NCBI RefSeq assembly: GCF_000429025.1
Contig: NZ_AUBB01000017.1
Location: 205,147-269,146, forward strand
Length of the DNA stretch: 64,000 bases
DNA from: Actinospineispora spinosispora DSM 44797
Lineage (GTDB): Bacteria; Actinomycetota; Actinomycetes; Mycobacteriales; Pseudonocardiaceae
Direction: 5' to 3'
Positions 50,911 through 58,818 of the stretch are shown here, piece by piece; positions within the stretch are counted from its first letter, which is position 1; the number at the start of each line of letters is the position of its first letter. The position numbers and the translations under genes were made by a program. The notes under the pieces are model-generated. The model was given only the letters and a program-made list of their open reading frames with translations. It did no database searches and had not been told where the DNA came from.

Positions 50911-51810
50911 TCAGCGTCCGGCGGCCCCGAAGTAGTGCCCTTCCTCGAGGTCCTCGATGAGCCCGTGGTGCGTGGGCCTCCAGTCGAGGAGCTCTCGCGT
51001 GAGGGCGCTCGATGCGGGGCAGTCGGCACTGAAGAAGCGTCCGAGCCAGCCGAAGTGCTCGGCCGCCTGTTCGGTCGAGATCGAGGCGACCGGAAGACCG
51101 AGACCCCGGCCGACGGCTTCGGCGATCGCACGCGTGGGCACGCCCTCTTCGGCGACCGCGTGCAGCGTCGATCCGGCCGGTGCCTCGTCCACGGCGAGGC
51201 GCACAAGCGTGGCGGCGTCCAGGCGGTGCACAGCGGGCCAGCGGTTGGCGCCGTCCCCGATGTAGGCCGAGACGCCCGTGGTCCTCGCGAATTCGATCAG
51301 GGCGGGCACCAGACCGTAGTCGCCCTCGCCGTGGACCGACGGCGCGAAGCGGACGACCGACGAACGCACCCCGCGAGCCGCCAGCTCGAGCGCGGCCTGG
51401 GCGTTGGCGACCCTGGGGTGGGCGCGCGGGTCACCCGTGTCACGCTCGGTCGCCGTACGGTCCGCCGCCAGACCGAGCGTGCCCGCGGCGATGACCAGCG
51501 GCCGGTCGGTCCCTTCGAGGACGTCACCGAACGCGGCGATGGCGTCCAGGTCCATCCGCGCGGCCTTGTCCATCTGCGAGAAGTCATGGTGGTAGGCGAG
51601 GTGGACCACGCCGTCGGCCGCCTTCGCGCCGGACCGGAGACTCTCCAGGTCGTCCAGATCTCCCCGGATCACGTCCACACCCGGCTCGGCCACGGCGGCG
51701 GCCGCGCGATCGGATCGGGCTAGCGCCACGACCTGGTGCCCGGCGCTCAGCAGCTCACGCACCGCGACCGACCCGACCCAGCCGGACGCTCCGGTGACGA
51801 ATACGCGCAT
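50911..51810 (-). CDS. Atypical extended SDR / NAD-dependent epimerase-like protein
   Basis: 299 residues from the ATG at 51810 (AAGGAG before it). GASGWVGS nucleotide loop (residues 7-14), VIRGDLDDLESL, and ARGVRSSVVRFAPSVHGEGDYG, DGANRWPAVHRLDAATLVRLAVD match the SDR subgroup in which the YxxxK pair is absent; none is seen here. These proteins are common in actinomycetes beside TetR genes but the reaction is largely unknown. Divergent from a TetR gene across a 99-bp gap with two matching operators. Confidence 0.8.
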   Translation of the reverse strand: MRVFVTGASGWVGSVAVRELLSAGHQVVALARSDRAAAAVAEPGVDVIRGDLDDLESLRSGAKAADGVVHLAYHHDFSQMDKAARMDLDAIAAFGDVLEGTDRPLVIAAGTLGLAADRTATERDTGDPRAHPRVANAQAALELAARGVRSSVVRFAPSVHGEGDYGLVPALIEFARTTGVSAYIGDGANRWPAVHRLDAATLVRLAVDEAPAGSTLHAVAEEGVPTRAIAEAVGRGLGLPVASISTEQAAEHFGWLGRFFSADCPASSALTRELLDWRPTHHGLIEDLEEGHYFGAAGR

Positions 51811-51842
51811 AGGAATCGACTCCTTCTGACTCACGTACCAAG

Positions 51843-51861
51843 TGATGTCACTTGATGACAT
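51843..51861. promoter_or_regulatory. Tandem TetR operator, copy 1
   Basis: TGATGTCACTTGATGACAT in the SDR/TetR divergent gap; TGTCA-5-TGACA is a perfect inner symmetry. It matches the second copy, 31 bp downstream, at 15 of 19 positions. Confidence 0.6.
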
Positions 51862-51873
51862 AACCGTACACCC

Positions 51874-51892
51874 TGATGTCATTTAGTGTCAT
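51874..51892. promoter_or_regulatory. Tandem TetR operator, copy 2
   Basis: TGATGTCATTTAGTGTCAT, ending 17 bp before the TetR start. The 31-bp repeat interval is about three helical turns, which would place two bound dimers on the same face of the DNA. Confidence 0.6.
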
Positions 51893-51909
51893 CGCCTAGA
51901 CTGCGCGCC

Positions 51910-52479
51910 ATGGGCCGATGGGAGCCGAACGCGAGCGGTCGACTTCGCGAGGCCGCACTGGAGCTGTACGTCGAGCGCGGCTTCGACAACACCACGGTCG
52001 CGGAGATCGCGGACCGCGCGGGACTCACGGCCAGGACGTTCTTCCGTCACTTCGCGGACAAGCGCGAGGTACTCTTCGCCGGCTCGAACACCTTGCTCGA
52101 GCGCCTCCGGGGGGCTCTCGACGAGGCGCCGGACGTCGCCTCACCGATGGAAGCGGCGGTGGCCGCCCTCGGCACCGCCTCGGCCGAACTCACCCAGCAC
52201 CGTGACTACGCTCGGCGCCGCCAGTCCGTGATCACCGCGAACGCCGAGCTGCGGGAGCGTGAACTGGTCAAGATGGCGACGCTGTCGACCACGATCACCA
52301 CGAGCCTGGGCGCCAAGGGCGTACCCGAAGCGGATGCACACATGGCCGCCGAGGTGGCTATCGCCGTCTTCCGCGTCGCGTTCGAACGCTGGCTGACCGA
52401 CCAGCCCGAACGCCCCCTCACCGAGGTCATCGATGAGTCACTGCTCCATCTGCGTGCGCTGGCGGCGCCCGCACCGTGA
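51910..52479 (+). CDS. TetR family transcriptional regulator
   Basis: 189 residues from the ATG at 51910; a start 24 bases earlier would overlap the operator region. HTH: AALELYVERGFDNTTVAEIADRAGLTARTFFRHFADKREVLF, a classical AcrR-like head. Divergent from the atypical SDR gene with two tandem operators between, so it probably represses both. Convergent with the MetX-like gene, 13 bp apart. Confidence 0.85.
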   Translation: MGRWEPNASGRLREAALELYVERGFDNTTVAEIADRAGLTARTFFRHFADKREVLFAGSNTLLERLRGALDEAPDVASPMEAAVAALGTASAELTQHRDYARRRQSVITANAELRERELVKMATLSTTITTSLGAKGVPEADAHMAAEVAIAVFRVAFERWLTDQPERPLTEVIDESLLHLRALAAPAP

Positions 52480-52492
52480 TCGACGGTGCAGG

Positions 52493-53533
52493 TCAGATGC
52501 CAGAGGGGGCCGCCAGCAGCTCCGCCACCGCCGTGTCGATGAAGTCGGTGTCGACCGGGTTCTTGCCGCCGCCCGCGAAGTGACCCCAGACGCCGGGGAT
52601 CACGCGCAGCTCGGCGTTCTTCATGTGCGACACCGCCCAGGCTTCGTCCTCGGGCGGGAAGTACAGGTCCTTCTCCGCGGGCATGACGATCGCCCTCGCC
52701 CGGATGGAGGCCAGCGCCTCCTCGGTCGAGCCGAACCCCGGGGTACGCCCGACGTCGCCGTTCCACCAGGTGTCGAGCATCGTCAACAGGTTGTTCGGGT
52801 CGCGGTCGTCGAGGAAGAAGCCCTCCCAGAAGTCCACGATGAAGTCCTCGAGCGAGGTGTGCCCGAGCTCGCGCCACGCCTCGTTCCAGTAGAAGGCCTG
52901 GGAGAACCCCCAACCCGCGTACACCCGAGCCGCCGCGCGCAGGCCGGCCACCGGCCATCTGTCCGGCTCGTACCACCCGCCCGCGAACACCTGGTCGGCA
53001 GTCAGCGCGGCGCGCACCGAGTCCAGGAACACCCTGTTGTGCGGCGCGGTCCGGGGCGACCCGCAGAACGGGAGTACGCGCTGCACCATCTCGGGATGGC
53101 TCACCGCCCACTGGTAGCTCTGCCCCGCCCCCATCGACCAGCCGAGCACCAGTGGCAATGTCTCGATGCCGAACACCTCGGTCACCAGCCGGTGCTGCGA
53201 CGCCACGTTGTCCCGTACCGAGATGCGCGGGAATCGTGCCCGGTCGCTCGGCGGCGCGGTGTTCGACGGAGACGAGGACAGCCCGTTTCCTAGCATGTTC
53301 GGCACGATGATGAACCAGCGCTCGGGATCGAGCGCCCGTCCCTCGCCGATGAGCCATTCGTTGTCCCAGTGCCTGCCGGAGTACCAGGTCGGATAGACGA
53401 TCGCGTTCGTCCGGTCGGCGTTGAGCGTGCCGTAGGTCTGGTACGCGACCCTCGCCGGCCGCAGCGTGACCCCGCATTCGAGCGTGAAGTCGGGGATCTC
53501 GTGGACGTCGTAGGGAGCATCAGCGCCTGTCAA
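52493..53533 (-). CDS. MetX-like alpha/beta hydrolase
   Basis: 346 residues from a TTG start supported by GGAGG 7 bases before it. The homoserine O-acetyltransferase-like fold is clear: FTLECGVTLRPARVAYQTYGTLN, RWFIIVPNMLGNGLSSSPSN, RISVRDNVASQHRLVTEVFGIETLPLVLGWSMGAGQSYQWA (nucleophile Ser), late Asp in MPAEKDLYFPPEDE and His in GVWGHFAGG. The true MetX elbow GxSMGG is changed to GWSMGAG, so a hydrolase or other acyltransferase role is more likely than methionine synthesis. It is 66 bp downstream of the sugar transporter gene on the same strand. Confidence 0.75.
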   Translation of the reverse strand: MTGADAPYDVHEIPDFTLECGVTLRPARVAYQTYGTLNADRTNAIVYPTWYSGRHWDNEWLIGEGRALDPERWFIIVPNMLGNGLSSSPSNTAPPSDRARFPRISVRDNVASQHRLVTEVFGIETLPLVLGWSMGAGQSYQWAVSHPEMVQRVLPFCGSPRTAPHNRVFLDSVRAALTADQVFAGGWYEPDRWPVAGLRAAARVYAGWGFSQAFYWNEAWRELGHTSLEDFIVDFWEGFFLDDRDPNNLLTMLDTWWNGDVGRTPGFGSTEEALASIRARAIVMPAEKDLYFPPEDEAWAVSHMKNAELRVIPGVWGHFAGGGKNPVDTDFIDTAVAELLAAPSGI

Positions 53534-53563
53534 CTCGCCACCTCCGGTGAACGGACCAAGCTG

Positions 53564-53577
53564 CTTTCAGATGAAAG
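53564..53577. promoter_or_regulatory. CTTTCA-2-TGAAAG inverted repeat before the MetX-like gene
   Basis: Six perfect pairs in the 66-bp gap between transporter stop and MetX-like start, 30 bp upstream of the TTG. Could be an operator or a weak terminator. Confidence 0.3.
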
Positions 53578-53599
53578 TATTTGCCCCGCCGAAACCCTG

Positions 53600-54982
53600 T
53601 CAAGGGCCGACCGGCTCCCGCCCCTTCGCCCGCCAGCCCGCTTCGATCTCCTCGAGCGACCGTCCGGACGTCTCCGGCACCCTGGCCAGTACGTACACGG
53701 CACCGAGCACGGACAGCACCGCATAGATGCCGAAGATCCAGAAGCCGATCGCGTTCAGGATGCTCGGAAAGGTGAGCGAGAACAGGAAGTTGAACAGGTA
53801 CTGGGTGAACGTGACGACGCCCATGCCGATCGCTCTGGCGCGCAACGGCAGCACCTCCGGCACGTACAGCCAGAAGACCGGCCCGAGGCCGAAGCCGAAC
53901 GCGAACGTGTAGACGAACACGCAGATGACGTCGAGCAGCGTCTGATGCGGGAACAGCGCCAACAGCACGAGCGGAGGCGTCTGGGCACCCAGGCTGATGG
54001 CGAGCAGCTTGACCCGGCCGAGGCGGTCGATGAAGGGCAACGACAGCGCGGTGGACAGCACCAGTGCACCGCCGACGCTGTAGTTGGCGATGACACCGGT
54101 GTTGCTGGAGTGCTCGGCGATGCCGGTGAACACCGTCGGCGCGTAGTAGACGACGGCGTTGATGCCGGTGAAGACCTGGAAGAAGGTGAGCACCAGGGTG
54201 ACCGTCAACGCGGGCCGGTAGCGCCGGATCAGGTCGCCGAGGCGGGATTCCTGTTCGGAGAGACTGCCCCGGACCTCGGCCACCTCGGCATCGGCCTCCG
54301 CGCGGGTCGGACGGAGGCGGGCCAGTACCGCGCGAGCTTCCTCGTCACGGCCACGCAGGATCAGCCACCTCGGGCTGTGCGGGCTGATCATCATCCCGGC
54401 CAGGAACAACACGGCGGGAAGCGCCCCGAGCCCGAGCATCCACTCCCAGGCCTCCGAGCTGACAAGCGCGTCGCCGACCGCGTACGCCAGCAGGATGCCG
54501 ATGTTCACGCTGAGCTGGTACAGCGCGCTGATCAGGCCTCTGACCCGTTTCGGCGCGAGCTCGGTGAGATGGATCAGGCCGAACATGTTCGCCAGCCCGA
54601 CCGCGAGGCCGAGTACGAACCGGGCCAGCAGCAACACCGGGATGTCCGGCGCCAGAGCACACCCGAGCGAGCCGAGCACGAAGATCACGCCGGCCACGAT
54701 CAGCAACGTCCGGCGGTCGAACCGCCGGGCGACCAGGGTGCCCACCACGATCGCGGGCAGCGCACCGAGCAGGATCAGGCTCGTCACCAGCCCCTGTTCG
54801 GCCGCGGTCAGACCGAACTGCTTCGTGACGAACGGGAGCGCGGTGGAGATCGCACCCGAGTCGTAGCCGTACAGCAGCCCTGCCATGCCACCGAGGATCG
54901 CGACGACCGTCACGAAGCGGGGTAGCGGCGCGGCGGGGTCGTCCGCCCTCGGCTCGGCCACGATCCGATCGAAGTCGGACAT
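53600..54982 (-). CDS. MFS sugar porter
   Basis: 460 residues from the ATG at 54982 (GGAGG before it). Twelve helices with sugar-porter family marks: [92 protein letters not shown] (Gln and Asn of sugar binding), [21 protein letters not shown], and [12 protein letters not shown] at the end. A perfect TTCCTATAGGAA site lies 58 bp upstream, linking it to the divergent sugar-acid operon, so it is the likely importer of that sugar. Confidence 0.85.
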   Translation of the reverse strand: MSDFDRIVAEPRADDPAAPLPRFVTVVAILGGMAGLLYGYDSGAISTALPFVTKQFGLTAAEQGLVTSLILLGALPAIVVGTLVARRFDRRTLLIVAGVIFVLGSLGCALAPDIPVLLLARFVLGLAVGLANMFGLIHLTELAPKRVRGLISALYQLSVNIGILLAYAVGDALVSSEAWEWMLGLGALPAVLFLAGMMISPHSPRWLILRGRDEEARAVLARLRPTRAEADAEVAEVRGSLSEQESRLGDLIRRYRPALTVTLVLTFFQVFTGINAVVYYAPTVFTGIAEHSSNTGVIANYSVGGALVLSTALSLPFIDRLGRVKLLAISLGAQTPPLVLLALFPHQTLLDVICVFVYTFAFGFGLGPVFWLYVPEVLPLRARAIGMGVVTFTQYLFNFLFSLTFPSILNAIGFWIFGIYAVLSVLGAVYVLARVPETSGRSLEEIEAGWRAKGREPVGP

Positions 54983-55040
54983 CGGTCCTCCGGTATTCGC
55001 GTCGATGCGAGCCTGGCGACGAGAATCCACCGGACCACAT

Positions 55041-55052
55041 TTCCTATAGGAA
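55041..55052. promoter_or_regulatory. GntR operator TTCCTATAGGAA, site 1
   Basis: Perfect 12-bp palindrome, 58 bp upstream of the sugar porter start. The best of five related sites around the sugar-acid genes. Confidence 0.7.
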
Positions 55053-55119
55053 GAGAGCGTCGTCACTATCTGGCACGGTCCTGTCCGCCGTCAAGCATCA
55101 GCCGGTCAAATCGACATCT

Positions 55120-55131
55120 TTCCTATAGGAT
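55120..55131. promoter_or_regulatory. GntR operator, site 2
   Basis: TTCCTATAGGAT (11 of 12 to site 1), 31 bp before the GTG of the mutarotase gene; it faces the sugar-acid operon. Confidence 0.7.
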
Positions 55132-55162
55132 CGAGCGCACTCAACGGCCGAGGGGAGCATGC

Positions 55163-55507
55163 GTGCGACGCGTGGTTCAGGAGATCCGGGTGCGTCCGGG
55201 GCAGCTCGACGAGTACCGCCGGCTGCACCAGCGCGTCCCCGGTCCCGTACTGGACCGGATCCGGCGCTCCCACATCGCCAACTACTCCATCCACCTGCTC
55301 GGTGACCGGCTGATCGGGTACTTCGAGTACCACGGCGACGATCTCGCCGCCGACCTCGCGGCGATGGCCGCCGACGAACCGACCCTGCGGTGGTGGGCCC
55401 TCACCGATCCGCTCCAGGAACCCCTGCCCGAGGCCGGCGCCGGTGAGCACTGGGCGACGGCACGGCAGATTTTCTCCCTCGAAGAACAAGAGCAGGAGCA
55501 GCAATGA
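55163..55507 (+). CDS. L-rhamnose/L-fucose mutarotase family protein
   Basis: 114 residues from the GTG at 55163 (AGGGGAG 5 bases before it). The RhaM (PF05336-type) fold is recognisable: VVQEIRVRPGQLDEYRRLHQRVPGPVLDRIRRSHIANYSIHLLGDRLIGYFEYHGDDL in segments, then WWALTDPLQEPLP. The family interconverts anomers of 6-deoxy sugars; the YSI context and His residues are conserved. In the L-fucose oxidation pathway such an enzyme gives the anomer used by the dehydrogenase. First gene of a five-gene operon. Confidence 0.8.
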   Translation: MRRVVQEIRVRPGQLDEYRRLHQRVPGPVLDRIRRSHIANYSIHLLGDRLIGYFEYHGDDLAADLAAMAADEPTLRWWALTDPLQEPLPEAGAGEHWATARQIFSLEEQEQEQQ

Positions 55508-56259
55508 CCGATTCGAGTCCGGAGTTCGACGGGCTGGTGGCCGCGGTCACCGGTGGCGCATCGGGGATCGGCCTCGCCGCCGCCCGACGCCTCGCCGAGG
55601 GTGGTGCGCAGGTCGCCGTGCTGGACCTCGTCGAGGCCCCCGAACCGTTCGCCAGTTTCCGGTGCGACGTCACCGACGTCCGGTCGGTCCGGGACGCGAT
55701 CGACGGGATCGCCGCGCGGTTCGGCAGGCTCGACGTGCTCGTCAACAACGCCGGTATCGGTGCGCAGGGCACCGTCGCGGACAACGACGAGGACCAATGG
55801 CACCGGGTGCTCGACGTCAACGTCGTGGGCATGGCCAGGGTGACCTCGGCGGCGCTGCCGCTGCTGCGGAGGTCACCCAGCGCGGCGATCGTCAACACGT
55901 GCTCCATCGCGGCGACCGCGGGTCTGCCGCAGCGCGCGCTCTATTCGGCGAGCAAGGGCGCCGTCCTCGCGCTGACCAGGGCCATGGCCGCTGACCATCT
56001 GCGCGAAGGCATCCGGGTCAACTGTGTGAACCCCGGAACCGCCGACACGCCGTGGGTGGGCCGGCTGCTCGACAAGGCGGACGACCCCGCCGCGGAACGG
56101 GCGGCGCTCGAAGCGCGGCAGCCCTCGGGACGCCTGGTCAGTGCTGACGAGGTCGCGGGCGCGATCGCCTACCTGGCCAGCCCGAGATCCGGGGCGACCA
56201 CCGGGGCCGACCTCGCGGTGGACGGCGGCATGCAGAACCTGCGACTTCGGCCCACCTGA
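55504..56259 (+). CDS. SDR, 2-keto-3-deoxy-sugar-acid dehydrogenase type
   Basis: 251 residues; the ATG overlaps the previous stop by 4 bp. Classical SDR: VTGGASGIG (cofactor loop), NNAGIGAQG, VNTCSIAATAG with Ser, YSASKGAV (Tyr and Lys), VNPGTADTPWV, and final ATTGADLAVDGGM. The pathway context (mutarotase, aldose dehydrogenase, lactonase, dehydratase) fits 2-keto-3-deoxy-L-fuconate 4-dehydrogenase. Other SDR roles, such as a second aldose dehydrogenase, cannot be excluded. Confidence 0.75.
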   Translation: MTDSSPEFDGLVAAVTGGASGIGLAAARRLAEGGAQVAVLDLVEAPEPFASFRCDVTDVRSVRDAIDGIAARFGRLDVLVNNAGIGAQGTVADNDEDQWHRVLDVNVVGMARVTSAALPLLRRSPSAAIVNTCSIAATAGLPQRALYSASKGAVLALTRAMAADHLREGIRVNCVNPGTADTPWVGRLLDKADDPAAERAALEARQPSGRLVSADEVAGAIAYLASPRSGATTGADLAVDGGMQNLRLRPT

Positions 56260-57218
56260 TGGACCGGGCACCCGGCACGATCGTGAGCGGATTCGACGAA
56301 CTGGCCATCGGCCGGATCGGATTCGGCGCCGCCGCGATCGGCGGGCTCTACCGCCCGGTCGACGAGGACTCGGCACAGGCCGCGCTCACCAGGGCGTGGG
56401 AGCGAGGTATCCGCTATTTCGACACCGCTCCGCACTACGGCGCCGGGCTGTCCGAGGAGCGTCTCGGGCGGTTCCTGGCCGGTAGGAGCGATGCTGTGGT
56501 CTCCACGAAGGTCGGGCGCCTGCTCGTTCCCGGCCACCCACCGGAGGCAGGCGCGGCCGAGGGGTTCTACGGCTCTCCCGATCGCGTGCGACAGCAGGAC
56601 TTCAGCCGGGACGGCGTTCTCCGTTCGGTCGAGGACAGCCTGGGCAGGCTCGGTCTGGATCGGATCGACGTGCTGTACATCCACGATCCGGACGACCACG
56701 AGGAACAGGCGCTGCGCGAGGCGTACCCCGCGCTGGCGGAGCTCCGGGCGCAGGGCGCCGTGCGGGCCATCGGCGTCGGCATGAACACCACTCGCATACC
56801 GGTGCGCTTCGTCCGGGAGACCGATCTCGACTGCGTGCTGGTGGCCGGCCGGTACACACTCCTCGACCGGTCGGCCGCCGACGAGCTGCTGCCACTGTGC
56901 CGGGAGCGCGGCGTCGCGGTGGTGGGCGCCGGTGTGTACAACAGCGGCCTGCTCGCCGACCCGAGCGCGGGTGCCACGTACGACTACGCGGAGGCGTCCT
57001 CGGAGCAGCTGGCCACGGCCACCCGGATGGCCCGGGTGTGTGCGCGCAGAGGTGTCTCGCTGCGCGCCGCCGCCCTCGGATTCTCGCTCTCGCACCCAGC
57101 CGTGCGGACGGTGCTGATCGGGATGCGTTCGGTCGAGGAGGTCGACCAGAACCTGACCGACGCGGCCGCGTCGATCCCGCCCGGGCTGTGGGACGAGCTG
57201 TTCGCGGAGGGGGCCTGA
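56259..57218 (+). CDS. Aldo/keto reductase, aldose 1-dehydrogenase (L-fucose dehydrogenase) type
   Basis: 319 residues; ATG shares its first base with the preceding stop. AKR barrel: IGFGAAAIGGLYRPVDEDSA, RYFDTAPHYGAGLSEERLG (Asp and Tyr of the tetrad), STKVGRLLVP (Lys), DVLYIHDPDDHEEQA (His region), VVGAGVYNSGLLA. This matches the D-threo-aldose 1-dehydrogenase group (EC 1.1.1.122), which oxidises L-fucose, D-arabinose and L-galactose to the 1,5-lactone with NAD(P). A pyridoxal dehydrogenase subgroup is also close. Confidence 0.8.
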   Translation: MDRAPGTIVSGFDELAIGRIGFGAAAIGGLYRPVDEDSAQAALTRAWERGIRYFDTAPHYGAGLSEERLGRFLAGRSDAVVSTKVGRLLVPGHPPEAGAAEGFYGSPDRVRQQDFSRDGVLRSVEDSLGRLGLDRIDVLYIHDPDDHEEQALREAYPALAELRAQGAVRAIGVGMNTTRIPVRFVRETDLDCVLVAGRYTLLDRSAADELLPLCRERGVAVVGAGVYNSGLLADPSAGATYDYAEASSEQLATATRMARVCARRGVSLRAAALGFSLSHPAVRTVLIGMRSVEEVDQNLTDAAASIPPGLWDELFAEGA

Positions 57219-58057
57219 TGACTGATCTGGTCGATGCCCATCACCACGTCTGGGACCTGACCGTGCGGGACCAACCGTGGATCAGCGGGCCGACTCTGGA
57301 ACCTCTGCGGCGAAGCTTCCCGCTGGCTCGGCTGCCCCGACGGGCAGTGCGGACGGTGGTCGTGCAGACCGTCTCCGACGAGTCCGAGACCCGTGAGCTG
57401 CTACGGCTCGGGCCTCCGGTGGCGGCCGTCGTGGGCTGGGTCGATCTCACCGCGCCGGACGTCGGTGCACGGCTGGCCGCGCTGCTCGACGGCCCTGGCG
57501 GACACAGACTGGCCGGAGTGCGCCACCAGGTGCAGGACGAGACGGACCCCGAATGGCTGTGCCGGCCCGACGTCAGGCGTGGCCTGCGTGCGGTGTCCGA
57601 CGCCGGGCTGGTGTTCGACCTCCTGGTCACGCCGGCGCAGCTCCCGGCGGCGATCGCCACGGTCCGTGCGTTGCCCGAGGCGCGGTTCGTGCTCGATCAC
57701 CTGGGCAAACCTCGCATCGCCGAGGGCGCCGACGCCCAGTGGTCCTCGCTGGTGGGCGCGCTGGCCGAATCCGAGAACGTCGACGCCAAGCTGTCCGGGC
57801 TGGTCACCGAGGCCGACCTGGGGTCGTGGACGGTGCAGGACCTGCGTCCGTTCGTCGAGCACGCCCTGACGGTCTTCGGTCCGCGGCGTCTCATGTTCGG
57901 CTCGGACTGGCCCGTCTGCACGCTCGCCGCCTCCTACGACGAGGTGCTCGCCGCCGCCGGCACCCTCACCGAGGGCCTCACCGCCACCGAGCGCACCTCG
58001 GTGTTCCACTCCACCGCGACGCGTGTGTACCGACTCGACACGCCCACACACATATAG
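57218..58057 (+). CDS. Amidohydrolase-family sugar lactonase (L-fuconolactonase type)
   Basis: 279 residues; ATG shares one base with the preceding stop. The N-terminal VDAHHHVWDL (metal His pair), PLARLPRR, GVRHQVQDETDPEWL, FVLDHLGKPRI and GSDWPVC (late Asp) form the signature of the COG3618 family, which includes L-fuconate and L-rhamnono lactonases. It would open the lactone made by the upstream dehydrogenase. Its last codons overlap a weak GntR site (58049-58060). Confidence 0.85.
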   Translation: MTDLVDAHHHVWDLTVRDQPWISGPTLEPLRRSFPLARLPRRAVRTVVVQTVSDESETRELLRLGPPVAAVVGWVDLTAPDVGARLAALLDGPGGHRLAGVRHQVQDETDPEWLCRPDVRRGLRAVSDAGLVFDLLVTPAQLPAAIATVRALPEARFVLDHLGKPRIAEGADAQWSSLVGALAESENVDAKLSGLVTEADLGSWTVQDLRPFVEHALTVFGPRRLMFGSDWPVCTLAASYDEVLAAAGTLTEGLTATERTSVFHSTATRVYRLDTPTHI

Positions 58058-58060
58058 GAT
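58049..58060. promoter_or_regulatory. Weak GntR operator, site 3
   Basis: CACATATAGGAT shares the TATAGGA half (8 of 12) with TTCCTATAGGAA. It overlaps the lactonase stop and ends 8 bp before the GntR start, so it may give internal autoregulation. Confidence 0.4.
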
Positions 58061-58068
58061 CACCGACC

Positions 58069-58755
58069 GTGCCAGAGCCGCCGCACCGTGAGGTGCTGAC
58101 CGACCGGGTCTACGAGCTCGTGAAAGCCATGGTGATGGATCACGAGATCGAGCCAGGCGCTCGCGTGAGCATCGACGGGCTCGCGCGCCATCTCGACGTG
58201 TCCCCCACTCCGGTACGCGAAGCGCTGGCCAGGCTGGAGTCCGACGGACTGGTGGTCAAGCGACCGCTCGTCGGCTACCGGGCGACCGAGCTACTGGACG
58301 CCGACGGCCTGACCGATCTGTTCGACATGCGACTGCTGCTCGAGCCGAGGGCCGCCGAGCTCGCGGCCGTCCACGCCACCGACGCCCAGCTCGACCTGCT
58401 CGAGTCGATCGTCGAACAGATGCGCGGCCATCCGGTCACCGGCGAGCGCTACGCCGTCTACCAGCGGTTCGCGGTACTCGACCAGGAGTTCCACGACACC
58501 CTCGCCCAGGCCGCCTGCCGGCCGTTGCTGGCCGACGCCGTGCAACGGCTGCACGCCCACCTGCACATGTTCCGGCTCAACAGTGCGCCGGGAGCGGGTC
58601 GCGCGACGGTGGCGGAGCACGACCGCATCCTGCGCGCCGTTCTGCGTCGCAGCCCCGATCGTGCCCGCGACGCGATGACCGAGCACCTGCGCAGCAGCCA
58701 GGACCGCCACCGCGACGCACTCACCAGGGACGACACCAAGATCACCACCGTCTGA
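58069..58755 (+). CDS. GntR family regulator with FCD domain
   Basis: 228 residues from GTG at 58069. Winged helix (VYELVKAMVMDHEIEPGARVSIDGLARHLDVSPTPVREALARLESDGLV, in the FadR subclass) and FCD domain with the metal-ligand pattern DQEFHDTLAQA and later AEHDRILRAV. It is the last gene of the sugar-acid operon and the probable binder of the five TTCCTATAGGAA-type sites nearby. The C-terminal residues (TKITTV) are encoded by the first arm of the following hairpin, so the protein end has been shaped by the repeat. Confidence 0.85.
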   Translation: MPEPPHREVLTDRVYELVKAMVMDHEIEPGARVSIDGLARHLDVSPTPVREALARLESDGLVVKRPLVGYRATELLDADGLTDLFDMRLLLEPRAAELAAVHATDAQLDLLESIVEQMRGHPVTGERYAVYQRFAVLDQEFHDTLAQAACRPLLADAVQRLHAHLHMFRLNSAPGAGRATVAEHDRILRAVLRRSPDRARDAMTEHLRSSQDRHRDALTRDDTKITTV

Positions 58756-58803
58756 GGGCTGTTTCTCCGCTCGCTAACAGCCCTCACGCGGTGGTGATCT
58801 TGG
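58736..58803. terminator. Hairpin related to 15858-15925, running through a stop codon
   Basis: Arms 58736-58763 and 58776-58803 pair at 26 of 28 positions around a 12-base loop. The left arm includes the GntR stop codon. Compared with the copy at 15858-15925, arm bases differ in matched pairs (CCATGATCAT versus CCAAGATCAC, with the other arm changed to suit). It sits between convergent genes. Confidence 0.75.
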
Positions 58804-58818
58804 CTTGCTCGCGGGGAG

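Noticed and set aside
52493..53533. True homoserine O-acetyltransferase (metX)
   Set aside because: The nucleophile elbow differs and no methionine genes are adjacent; MetX-like hydrolase is safer.
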